Shown: positions 1-8,664 of the stretch, piece after piece | How positions within the stretch are numbered: position 1 is the stretch's first letter | How the letters are laid out: every line of letters starts with the position of its first letter | NCBI GenBank assembly: GCA_002887195.1 | Contig: PJAB01001398.1 | Location: forward strand, 1 to 14,785 | Origin: Chrysochromulina parva | Taxonomy: Eukaryota; Haptophyta; Prymnesiales; Chrysochromulinaceae | Direction: 5' to 3' | Length of the DNA: 14,785 nucleotides | The notes under the pieces: model-generated | Told to the model about the DNA's origin: nothing | The model's input: only the letters and a program-made list of their open reading frames with translations | The model's database searches: none | Translations under genes and position numbers: made by a program

Positions 1-712
<712 letters not shown>

Positions 713-2247
713 ATGGCGGTACCGACGCTCAATTTCACGCTGCACGTGGCTCCGACGGACGACGTGGCCGAGGGTGAGGGCGACATGGACTCGCTCTTCC
801 CGCACACGCCTCGCAATGACGCCTCGTGGTTCGAGGCGGATCCGCCTGCGGAGCTCATCGAGCAGTGCCTGCGGCCGGGGCACTGCGTCGTGCCCGAGGG
901 CGAGGTGTGCGAGTGGTTCCATCGAAAGCTCGCGCAGCTCGGCCACGCCTTCAACGAGGTGGGCAACACGCTCATGGCGCACACCTGGTTTGAGTGCGCC
1001 TACGCCGCGAGGGCGAGCAGCGCCGACCTGATCTCCGCGGCCAACATGCGGCTCAAGCTGGGTCAATGGGCGCTGGTTGAGCAGCTGTACTTGCAGATCG
1101 TGCGCATGGTTCTCACGGATGCGCAGCGCGAGATTGTCGAGCGCAAGCTCAATGACGTGGCCGCCCTGAAGGCGGGGAGCGCGCCGATGCCAGGCGCGTG
1201 CGCTCCCGGGCCGAGGACGCGCTGCATGCAAGTGCTCACCACGACGCCATCTCCTCTCCCCACAGGCGCGATCGCTCCCGGGCCGAGTGTCCCACAGGAC
1301 GAGCTCGCGTCGCTCGTGGCCGCAGCGGACGATGCGGCCGCTCGGGTACCTGCCTCATTTGGTCATGCCTCGCATGCAAGTGCTCACCACGGCGCCCCAC
1401 CCTCTCCCCACAGGTACCGGCCCCGGACAAGGAGCGCCTGCTGCAATTGCTCCGGGCGTGCGCCTTCGCGGCCAATGCGGCCGGCGACTTCGCGGCGGCT
1501 CAGGTGAGTGCCACTCTAATTGCCACTCTGATTGCCACTCTGATTGCTTTGGGGCCAATGCGGCCGGCGACTTCGCGGCGGCGCAGGCGAGTGCGCCTGA
1601 TTGCATGCGGATCGCCCTCCCTCGTTGCATGCTGAGTGCCTCCCTGATTGCATGCGGATCGCCCTCCCTCATTGCATGCTGAGTGCCTCCCTGATTGCAT
1701 GCGGATCGCCCTCCCTCATTGCATGCTGAGTGCCTCCCTGATTGCATGCGGATCGCCCTCCCTCATCGCATGCTGATGGCCCTCCCTCGTTGCATGCTGA
1801 TTGTATTCCCTCCTCAGAATTGGTTCGACTGCGCCTTCGCCCTCTCGCACTCACTGACCGACCTGCTCTCCGCGGCCAACATGCGGTGCAAGCTCTCGAG
1901 TACGCTGATTGCCACTGATGACCCACCTTGCATGCAAGTGCTCATCGCAGCGCGGCCAACATGCGGTGCAAGCTCTCGAGTACGCTGATTGCCACTGATG
2001 ACCTGCCTTTGCATGCAAGTGCTCATCGCAGCGCGTGCGCCTGGCAGGTACAAGCCCAGCGGCAGCGATCATGTTCCAGTACACGCTTGCCGCCGCGTCC
2101 GCCACTGAGAAGGAGAAGGGCGTCGCCTCGCGCAAGCTGCAGGCGCTCGAGACAGCGCGGGAGGAGAAGGAGGCGGAGCGGCGAAGGCTCGCGAGCCTCT
2201 CTGGCAGGGGCGGCGAGGGCGACGTGTCCTATCGAGCTTATGAGTGA
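713..2247 (+). CDS. TPR-like repeat protein, five exons
   Basis: Exons: 713-1193, 1266-1345, 1414-1503, 1818-1899 and 2048-2247 (or 2060-2247), giving about 310 (306) residues. The joins are supported by frame and by an internal repeat. Residues ~84-148 (motif WFECAYAARASSADLISAAN then MRLKLGQ) recur at ~211-275 (WFDCAFALSHSLTDLLSAAN then MRCKLS). Each half is a pair of amphipathic helices resembling tetratricopeptide repeats, which usually bind proteins. The N-terminal ~80 residues are acidic and match nothing I know. The C-terminus is a charged Lys/Glu/Arg-rich helix, probably coiled coil, ending in a short Gly-rich tail. There is no signal peptide or membrane segment. The ATG at 713 is chosen because the upstream in-frame extension is low complexity. 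Specific function unknown. Confidence 0.7.
1194..1265 (+). repeat. intron 1 of TPR-like gene: family A introner-like, GC donor
   Basis: The splice is CAG|GCGCG ... CCCCACAG|GCGCG, a GC-AG intron of 72 bp. The intron's first ~21 bases (GCGCG, then CGCTCCCGGGCCGAG) recur with two mismatches just after the acceptor at 1266. It carries the family A core GCATGCAAGTGCTCACCACG and a CT-rich tract. It contains no stop and is a multiple of three, so retention would only add 24 residues. Confidence 0.65.
1346..1413 (+). repeat. intron 2 of TPR-like gene: family A introner-like
   Basis: The 68-bp intron runs CGG|GTACC ... CCCCACAG|GTACCGGCC. The GGTACC at the donor is repeated at the acceptor. It carries GCATGCAAGTGCTCACCACG followed by a C/T-rich tract. 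Splicing joins residue R187 to V188 in phase 0 and is needed because the frame changes here. Confidence 0.75.
1504..1817 (+). repeat. intron 3 of TPR-like gene, with four 47-bp minisatellite units and an exon copy
   Basis: The donor is CAG|GTGAGT and the acceptor is CCTCCTCAG|AATTGG, a 314-bp phase 0 intron. Its 5' part holds TGATTGCCACTC repeats. Bases 1554-1594 are a near copy of the end of exon 3 plus its donor (1471-1511), with GT changed to GC. Bases 1599-1787 hold four 47-bp units starting at 1599, 1646, 1693 and 1740. Each unit is made of two half-units around GCATGC. Confidence 0.8.
1900..2047 (+). repeat. intron 4 of TPR-like gene, built from an 80-bp tandem duplication
   Basis: The donor is TCGA|GTACG and the acceptor is GGCAG|GTACA; a second acceptor 12 bp on (CCCAG|CGG, exon from 2060) keeps the same frame. 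Bases 1871-1950, covering the end of exon 4, the donor and a family A core (GCATGCAAGTGCTCATCGCA), are repeated at 1951-2031. The upstream copy supplies the exon end used in the model. Confidence 0.65.
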
Positions 2248-2867
2248 GGACCGGCGCAATCAGACGCAATCCCAGCATGCCATCCAGCTTATGAGTGTTG
2301 AGTGAGGACCGGGGATGGACTTATCCTTATGAGTCACAGGACCTGGGGGGGGTGACTTCTGAGTGCTCAACGTCATCTCAGCCCGTCTCAACTGTTCCGC
2401 GGCTGAAATGTGAAAACCGTAACGGTTCGCGTTCGGTTGGCGTCCCGCCGTCACCGCCGTTGGGGCCCGCGGGATGGTGACGGTCGCTACGCGATTTCCG
2501 ATTCCGCTTTAGACTAAAGTGTAAAGATTACGGGTATCTCAATCGATTTGCACTCGTTTCCCAGACAAAATTTAATCGCGAATCCGATCTGTAAAATCGA
2601 CACAATCGACGCGGTCTACGAAAAGCCGGCCCGCGGCGCCGCGCCCCCTGCAATTGCCCAACAATTGCCCCAACGGCTATTCTCCTCTCTGCGCTCAATG
2701 AAGCCCATGGACGATCGAGTACGACGGTCGGCACATCGCAGTCCGCGACAACCCCGGGGGGTCAATGGCCATCCGCCGTCCTCTTGCTCCCCCCGCCCCT
2801 TCGCCCCCGCCCGCGAAACCGCTAAATAGGACCGATACCTGGATAGAGCCCGAGATAGAGCCCGAGA
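2248..2867. other. convergent 3' intergenic region
   Basis: The 3' ends of the TPR-like gene (plus) and the lipase gene (minus) face each other across 620 bases, so both 3' UTRs and termination signals should lie here. A short segment (CTTATGAGTG ... GAGGACCGG) just after the TPR stop is repeated near 2288-2312, around two CAATCAGACG-type units. A possible hairpin has arms CCGTCACC (2448-2455) and GGTGACGG (2476-2483). No convincing coding frame is seen. Confidence 0.5.
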
Positions 2868-5800
2868 TCACTGGATGCCGCCCGCGAGCTGCACGCGAGA
2901 TCCATGCCAGAGCATATCCTCGAGCCACTCGATCGAGAGCGCGAGCGCCTGCTGCACCTGTGAATGGAACGGGGCGAGCGCCGTGGTGAGCACATGCATG
3001 CGAGGCAGCCACTCGATCGAGAGCGCGAGCGCCGGCTGCACCTCCGGGACCGTATGGAGCCATCGGACGCAATCAGACGCAATCAGACGCAATCAGACGC
3101 AATCAGACGCAATCAGACGCACCTCCGGGACCGTATGGAGCCAGTGGGGAAAGGAGAGGAAGGTGTGGGGCAGCGTGCGATGGATGCGCATCTCGCCAGG
3201 CACGCCGAGCCGTCGGATGCGTGTGTTGAAGTCGACAGAGTCGTCGAGGAGAGGGTCGAAGCCGCCCACCTGATGAGGGAGGCCATCAGAGCTCATCAGA
3301 TGCAATCAGTCGCAATCAGTCGCAATCAGTCGCAATCAGTCGCAATCAGGTGCACTCAGAGGCGCTTCGAGGCATCCCGAGAACCAACCTGGATGTTCGT
3401 CAATCAATCGCAATCAGTCGCAATCAATCGCAATCAGGTGCACTCCTTCCGAGAACCAACCTGGATGTTGGTCGGCGGAAGCCGGCGGAGGACCTCATCC
3501 GACGCGAACGCGGGCGATAGAAGGGGGTCCGACCACTTCTCAGGCCCTCCGTCGCCGCCATCATACGCGGCGGCGAAGGCTTGCAACAGGTTCGATGGGA
3601 GGATGGTGTCGGCCCCAAACGTGATCCGCGAGGGTGATGGAGATCGCATCAGATTGAGGACGGGGCAGATGAGGAGCATCGCATCGGGCATGGGGGGCAG
3701 CTCCGCACGCGACGCAGTGCTCCCGTCGATGCGGTTCGCGTACGGTCCACTGGTGCTACCTGATGAGGGATGCACTCCTTGGCAATCAGTGGCAATCAGG
3801 TGCAATCAGGTGCAATCAGATGCAATCAGGTGCAATCAGATGCGGTTCGCGTGAGGTCCAAAGCAGAGGTCCACAATAGAGGTAATCAGAGGCAATCAGA
3901 GGCAATCAGAGGCACTCAGGTGCAATCAGTTGCAATCAGAGGCAATCAGTACCGTCAGCCCCAGAGCCGTTGACGTCGCCCTGCGCCCGAAGGCCCTTGA
4001 TGAGCGGCGCAATCACCGAGGCGACGGCGAGATTGCCCCCAGCTGACAGCCCGACGAGGACGAGAGGCGCGGCGACGAACCCCAACCGGTGCGCATGCGT
4101 GCTGTCACGCAGGGCCCGATAGACGGCGATCACCTGTGGGGAAGGGCCGTGAGAGGTCATCAGAGGTCATCAGAGGTAATTAGAGGTCATCAGAGGTCAT
4201 CAGAGGTCATCCGAGGTCATCACCTGCTCCAGGCCGGTTGGGAAGGAAGCCCCGTAATTAGAGGCAATCAGAGGTAATTCGAGGTCATCCGAGGTCATCA
4301 GAGGTCATCACCTGCTCCAGGCCGGTTGGGAAGGGAGCCTGAGGCGCGAACTCGTACGTGACGTAGACCACGGTCGCATTCGCTCGCCGCACCCACTCAT
4401 GCAGGAAGAAGAGGTCCGCGGCCTCAAAGTCCGCGACGAACGCACCTGTGGGGAAGGAAGAGGATCGGGCGTCGTGGTGAGCACTTGCATGCCGCGCAGG
4501 GGGGCGTCGTGGTGAGCGCGCACCTCCAGGCACGAAGAGGATCGTGGGGCGCTCCAAGACGTGCGCGCCGCCCGCGACGGCGCCGTCGGGCGAGGCGCAC
4601 GCGGAAGCAGCAGCGGCGGCGGTGGCGCCGTGTTGGGCGCGGTGGCGCGTCGCGTGCGGCGAGAGGGGCGACGAGCTGGCGCCGTGTTGAGCGCCGGCAT
4701 GGTGGGCATGCGGCGCGAGCTTCTCTTTGGCGATGACGACGATTCGAACGCCTTGGATGCGATGCTCCTCGTACCTGATTGAGGGAGGCAATCATAGGTC
4801 ATCAGAGGTCATCAGAGGTCATCAGAGGTCATCAGAGGCAATCAGAGGTCCTCAGAGGTCCTCAGAGCTCATCAGAGCTCATCAGAGGTCATCCATCTTA
4901 CGAGAGGTCGGAGCCGAAGACGGAGCGGACGATGTGGACGACCGAGGGCCAGCGTAGTGGCGCATAGATTGCCTGAAGATCTTGAATGAGTGGCTTCATC
5001 CAGATGGCGTACACCTCAGTCGCCGCGAGGGAGGGGAAGGCGAGATACCTATGAGGGGAAGGCGAGATACCTATTAGAGGAAGGCGAGATACCAAATTAG
5101 GGGAAGGCGACGGAGGGGAAGGCGAGATACCACGGGATTAGGAAGGCGGCGAGAGCATATTCGCCGCCGGCGAAGAAATGACGTCCGGAGCGCGTCGCGC
5201 GAAGGCTCACGACCATCGCCGCCATCGCTGCGTTGATGGCGCGCTGGGTGTGAAAGAGCACGGGGTGTGAATCCCACCAGAATGCGCTCGGGACGGACCT
5301 GATGAGGGAGGCAATCAGCATGCACCCTCAGACGCACTCCAGGGACATCCGAGGCCATGACGCAAGGCCCTCAGATGAGGGAGGCAATCAGCATGCACTC
5401 TCACCAGTCTGATGAGGGAGGCAATCAGCATGCAATCAGATGAGGTTCGAGCTCGGGGGCGGACCAGGCCGTCCAAGGCACGCACGTGTCGAAGAGAGCA
5501 CGTGTCGCCTGCTTGCGTTCCATGTCGTCGCCCTGAGGGCCAGGGTGAGAGATGAGCTGCACGTACCTGATGGGAGGGGTGATTACGGAGCCAATCAGAG
5601 CGGAGGAGGACATGCAACCAGACGCAATCAGACGCACTCAGAGGTCATCAGAGCTCATCAGAGCTCGGGTGGCAGATGCGCTGCGCGTACGAGCGTGATG
5701 ATGGGATCAGTCGCAATCAGAGGCGCTGCGCGTACTAGCGTGATGATGGGAGAAGCGAGCCGCCATCAGTCGCAATCAGTCGCAATCAGTCGCAATCAGG

Positions 5801-7119
5801 CGCGTACGAGCGTGATGATGGGAGAAGCGAGCCGCCCAGTCCGCCGCCGCCAAGTCCGCCGCCGCCGCCGCCGCTGCTGCTCGCGAGCGCTTCGATGCTG
5901 TTGCCGCTGCTGTTGTTGCGGCTGCCGCCGACGCCCGAGCGATGCAACCAACTGCTGCTGCTACTCCCTTCCACCGTCTTCTCGCACGCGCCGTCTCGAG
6001 CGCCACGGAGCTCGCCGCTGCTGCGTCGATCTCGATCGGGAGGGCTGTTGCCGGGCGCGTTGCCGGGCGAGCTCGGCCGTGACGACGCGCCGCGCCGGTC
6101 CATCGAGTGCAAGTCGATGTAGGAGCTCGAGTTGGCCTTCTGCGCCCGCTGCAGCACCGAGGTCGATAAACCCCACAGGTGGAGGAGCAGGCTGAGTCGC
6201 TCTTGCAGGCTCGTGAGCAGCTGGGTCGCGCGCCGCCTCTCGAGGCGCAGCTGCAGCACGCGCGCCGCGCACAGCGCGCACACGCCCCCGGCGATCAACC
6301 GCATGCGAGGCCAACGGCTCCTGCGAGGCGAGATTGGAGGCGAGATTATACCGAGATTGGAGGCGAGATTGGGCCGAGATTGGAGGCGAGAGCGCACCGA
6401 TCACGCGCGGTCCGTCGGAGCACTAGCGCGGCCGCGGCGGCGGTAGCCATCTCCGCGTACGCGTCGCCGCGCTTGTCGGCCTCGAGAACATTGTTGAGCT
6501 GTTTGTTGAGGCGCCGCAGCGCCACTGTCAGCAGGTGCAGCAGCGACGCGATGCCGCCGGCGAGCAGAGACGCCTTGACGGTCGACTTGACGGTGCTGCT
6601 CGACGCCGCTCGCTCGAGAGCGTCCTGGAGGCGCGCGCCGTGCTCGCGGCTGCGCGGGTCGCCAGCGCGCACCTGGAGCAGCTCGCGCTCGATGAAGTGG
6701 TGCAGCTGAGTCTCCACGTTGCTCACCACGTAGAAGAGCGTGTGCAGATCGCGCGCGAAGGGCGAGCTGAGGGGCAGCACGGGGGCGACGCGCTGCAAGG
6801 TCCCACAGGCCTCGACGCACTCGGTCGACGCGGCGATCAGAGGCTGGATGTACGTGTGGTCCGAGCCGGTCTCGCTCGGCTTCACATCGTTCGAGAGGCG
6901 GCGCAACATTGGCCGCCTGCCTTTTTTCCGTCGCAATCGCGCACGCAGACGAGAGAGCCTTTTGTGAGCTTCGAGGCTGGCGAGTTCTCCCCTCTCTTTC
7001 CCCACAGCCTGCACAGCGCGCTGTTTCAGTCGCTTCGTGAACTTCTTCACTTGTGAGTGAGAGGAGAGGTGTACTCGGCAGCCTTCGAGGCAAAAATCCC
7101 CACAGGGAGCTCCGGGCAT
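2868..7119 (-). CDS. hormone-sensitive-lipase-like alpha/beta hydrolase with long N-terminal region, 11 exons
   Basis: Exons (minus): 7119-6398, 6320-5808, 5566-5465, 5298-5131, 5048-4902, 4774-4524, 4445-4312, 4133-3953, 3759-3461, 3269-3123, 2957-2868; 2754 nt, 917 residues. The C-terminal ~300 residues match the HSL family of esterases/lipases, which cleave acyl esters such as diacylglycerol. Visible marks are ILFVPGGAFVADF (oxyanion region, ~629-641), EFAPQAPFPTGLEQ, GLSAGGNLA with nucleophile Ser709, SDPLLSPAFAS, DPLLDDS with Asp844, and LPHTF with His874. The N-terminal half has a Lys/Arg-rich stretch (~25-77), several hydrophobic helices (~184-200, 224-234, 248-265, 283-297) that may associate with membrane or lipid, a Ser/Gly-rich linker (~317-410), then a Trp-rich region leading to the hydrolase. 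I do not recognise the N-terminal half; exons 1-2 could be a separate gene, but the frame is open throughout. The substrate is inferred. Confidence 0.82.
2958..3122 (-). repeat. lipase intron 10, with decamer array, exon copies and family A core
   Basis: The donor is GAG|GTGCG at 3122 and the acceptor is TTCACAG|GTGCA at 2958. It holds GCGTCTGATT decamers, a 25-bp perfect copy of the exon 10 end plus donor (3038-3062 versus 3119-3143), and a near copy of the exon 11 start (about 3007-3041). It ends in a family A-like block (CATGCATGTGCTCACCACGG). The copies could allow other splice choices, but this one gives a clean frame and stop. Confidence 0.7.
3270..3460 (-). repeat. lipase intron 9, family B decamer array
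   Basis: The donor is CAG|GTTGG and the acceptor is CTCATCAG|GTGGG. It contains two blocks of CTGATTGCGA-type decamers. A 19-bp copy of the exon 9 end and donor lies at 3379-3397 (original 3451-3469). Splicing yields LPPTNIQVGGFDPLLDDS, the expected HSL order. Confidence 0.8.
3760..3952 (-). repeat. lipase intron 8, family B decamer array
   Basis: The donor is ACG|GTACTG and the acceptor is CTCATCAG|GTAGC. It contains about a dozen CTGATTGCxx units in gene-sense direction. It also has a diverged copy (3839-3860) of bases 3729-3749 of the following exon. Confidence 0.8.
4134..4311 (-). repeat. lipase intron 7, TGATGACCTC decamer array with exon copy
   Basis: The donor is CAG|GTGATG and the acceptor is CCCCACAG|GTGATC. 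Most of it is TGATGACCTC units. A perfect 33-bp copy of the exon 7 end and donor sits at 4213-4245 (original 4301-4333). The 3' end (CCCTTCCCCACAG) is family A-like. Confidence 0.8.
4446..4523 (-). repeat. lipase intron 6, family A introner-like
   Basis: The 78-bp intron runs GGAG|GTGCG ... CCCCACAG|GTGCG. It carries CGCTCACCACGACGCCC and then the fuller core GCATGCAAGTGCTCACCACG. Its last ~25 bases (CGATCCTCTTCCTTCCCCACAG region) resemble the end of exon 6 (CGATCCTCTTCGTGCC). Splicing restores PGGAFVADF. Confidence 0.85.
4775..4901 (-). repeat. lipase intron 5, family B decamer array
   Basis: The donor is CTC|GTAAG and the acceptor is CTCAATCAG|GTACG. The body is about ten units of TGATGACCTC, TGATGAGCTC or TGATTGCCTC, all in gene sense. 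Confidence 0.8.
5049..5130 (-). repeat. lipase intron 4, made of copies of the next exon's start
   Basis: The 82-bp intron consists almost wholly of copies of GTATCTCGCCTTCCCCTC, the first 18 bases of exon 5, separated by short AT-bearing links (TAATTTG, TAATAG, ATAG). Each link supplies an AG|GTATC boundary. Only the last acceptor (5049) avoids an early stop. Confidence 0.7.
5299..5464 (-). repeat. lipase intron 3, three repeats of a 3' splice-site module
   Basis: The donor is CTG|GTCCGCCC and the acceptor is CTCATCAG|GTCCGTCCC. The module GCATGCTGATTGCCTCCCTC plus ATCAG or ATCTG occurs three times (forward coordinates about 5299-5324, 5371-5397, 5409-5435). A strong donor-like GTGAGAG lies just after the first ATCAG. 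Confidence 0.75.
5567..5807 (-). repeat. lipase intron 2, decamers plus two extra copies of the exon 2 end
   Basis: The donor is CTC|GTACGCGC and the acceptor is CCCATCAG|GTACGTGC. Between them are CTGATTGCGA and TGATGAGCTC units. There are two further copies of the exon 2 end (5728-5764 near complete, 5682-5715 partial; original 5802-5838). Confidence 0.75.
6321..6397 (-). repeat. lipase intron 1, short CTCGCCTCCAAT tandem repeat
   Basis: The donor is ATCG|GTGCGC and the acceptor is CTCGCAG|GAGCC, 77 bp. The body is a tandem repeat of CTCGCCTCCAAT and CTCGGCCCAAT. It lacks the donor/acceptor direct repeat of introns 2-10. The donor choice is less certain; an alternative at the internal GTATAA is possible. 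Confidence 0.55.
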
Positions 7120-7427
7120 TGACGAAAGAAGCCGCTCCCACTTACATGTACACGTATTTGAGAATTTGACAGCAATGTTTGACAGGTCTCATCATCACCC
7201 CCCCTGGTCAGCCTTTATGTCAGTTTCGTCGCGGTGCTCACCACACCACCACACCGCACTCGTGTCCTCTCGAGATCGCGTCTCCCGCCGTCCATGCCCA
7301 CGACGGCGCCGCGACGTCTCCTCGTGTCCTCTCGTCCATCTCGTGGACGCATCCATGCCCACGACAGCGCTACGACGTGGGGGCAAGTTTCGCCCCCCCC
7401 CCATTTCCCCCATGGCGCCATGTGCAT
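7120..7427. other. gap between lipase start and LHC stop, with a ~61 bp repeat in two copies
   Basis: The 308 bases hold the lipase promoter/5' UTR and the 3' UTR of the minus-strand LHC gene. Bases about 7261-7380 are two diverged copies of a ~61 bp unit containing GTGTCCTCTCG and TCCATGCCCACGAC. A 9-base C run lies near 7392-7402. No promoter motif is recognised. Confidence 0.5.
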
Positions 7428-8373
7428 TTAGAACGCGCCGCCCGGGGCGTGCCAGTTGAGCATGTCAGAGACGTACGGCAGGTCCGAGTTGACCGCCGAG
7501 AAATAAGCCATCGGCTCGCCCTTGTAGGGGGTCAGGGGGAGCGAGTCGAGGCCGGGCACAATCAGGCCCTTGGATGCGGACACCAAGCCGAAGATGCCCA
7601 GCTGGGCCGCGCGCCCGTTGTTCAGCTCGACGAGCAGGCCACGCTCCTTCTGCTCTGGCGTCTTGTTCTTCGAAAAGCCAAACGGATCGAAGAGGTTGAA
7701 GGGGACTGGGTGGGGCAGGCGGCCCTTGAAGGTGGGGTAGTAGCCGGGCTTGCCGCCGCGCACGTAGTGCTGCTGGCCGTCGAGCTCGAGGGCGGGCGTC
7801 GCCTCACCCCACAACTCGAGGAAACCGATCGCGCCGAGGATCTGCAGCTTCGCGCCGGTCGGCAGCGCATCCCACTGGTCGCTCGGGCCGCCCGCGGCCG
7901 AGATGTCGGCGTACGAGACCGTCGGCAGGTTCGCGTTCACAGCGCCGAGTGGCATCTGAATGTTGCCAGGCCAGTGGATGCCGTTCGCCTGCACGATGTA
8001 CCCGACGAAGGCGGCCATCGCCACACGGCCGTGCTTGATCTCGGCGTGGCGGAACCAGCCGATCAGCTCCGGCGAGCCAGCGGTGCCAATGTTGAGCGGG
8101 TCCCAGTAGCCAACGATCGGGTTGAGCTTGTTGGCGAGCGCCTCGAGGCCAGCCTGGTTCGAGATCTCTGCGAACATGGGAGGCGAAAAGCGAGCGTGAG
8201 CGGCGGCCCAGAGCACGCATGTCAGGGACCGTTGCAGTTGCGTTCGTGCACGTTTGCGCACCCTTCGAGGTCCACGGCTTGTACGACGTGTCGGGGGCGA
8301 CGCCCATCATGGGCGTGGACGTGCGCACGACGGGCGCGACCATGGAGGGAAGAGCGACGACAGAGGCAAGCAT
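7428..8373 (-). CDS. fucoxanthin-chlorophyll a/c-type light-harvesting protein, two exons
   Basis: Exons 8373-8262 and 8167-7428 give 283 residues. This is a three-helix chlorophyll-binding antenna protein that passes light energy to the photosystems in the thylakoid. Helix 1 carries [20 protein letters not shown] (Glu80 and Arg85 form the usual salt-bridge/ligand motif). Helix 2 is around [11 protein letters not shown] (~149-159). Helix 3 carries [20 protein letters not shown] (Glu218, Asn221, Arg223). The first ~24 residues are a short hydrophobic targeting presequence ending near TPMMG. The ATG at 8373 is preferred; upstream codons in this frame have no ATG. The intron (94 bp, AAGG|GTGCG ... 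GCAG|AGATC) restores KPWTSKEIS, matching KPWKSTEIS in the paralogue. LHC subfamily not assigned. Confidence 0.92.
8168..8261 (-). other. intron of the minus-strand LHC gene (conventional, no repeat)
   Basis: The 94-bp GT-AG intron has no donor/acceptor direct repeat, no decamers and no family A core. Its position is confirmed by alignment of the flanking residues with the intronless neighbour. Confidence 0.85.
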
Positions 8374-8664
8374 TTTTGCGGAAAGGAGCTGAAGTAGAGC
8401 GGAAATAAAAAGCAATTTCGATCCTTTAATTAGACCGTGTTAATTTCAAGTTCGTCAAAATGGTGCAACTTCCTAAAATGGGTTCAGACTGCACGTGAGC
8501 GACAACTCGGACGCCACAAGACGGCTCCCCGTTTTCTGTGGTGCGTTTCATACGCGCAACAGCTGACTGAACGGGCGAGCTCAATCGCAATTGGAGCCTT
8601 TTTTTGGAAAGCCCTTCATTATCGCGTGCACCTCGCCCTGGAGAGCGCACAAACGCAAATCGCA
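8374..8664. promoter_or_regulatory. shared bidirectional promoter of the LHC pair
   Basis: The two LHC start codons lie 291 bases apart, head to head, so both promoters must fit here. The region is visibly less GC-rich than its surroundings. It includes TTAATTAGACCGTGTTAATT (8426-8445 area) and a T7 run before 8606. No known light-response element can be named with confidence. Confidence 0.65.

Noticed and set aside
3006..3041. Possible extra microexon (exon 11 start copy) in lipase intron 10
   Set aside because: It has an acceptor-like CCGGAG before it but no GT donor after it. Including it would repeat VQPALALSIEW. The single-intron model is simpler and gives a clean frame.
3063..3120. Regular ~10 bp repeats that might be taken for a CRISPR array
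   Set aside because: The units are about 10 bp with no spacers, lie inside eukaryotic introns, and have no cas genes nearby.
6401..7141. 246-residue minus-strand frame overlapping lipase exon 1
   Set aside because: It is Arg/Ala/Pro-rich, out of frame with the lipase, and joins to nothing downstream. The alternative frame runs on through valid splice sites into the hydrolase.
7179..8408. 409-residue open frame on the plus strand
   Set aside because: It is exactly antisense to the minus-strand LHC gene and crosses its intron. Its composition is that of a GC-rich reverse shadow and it shows no motif.
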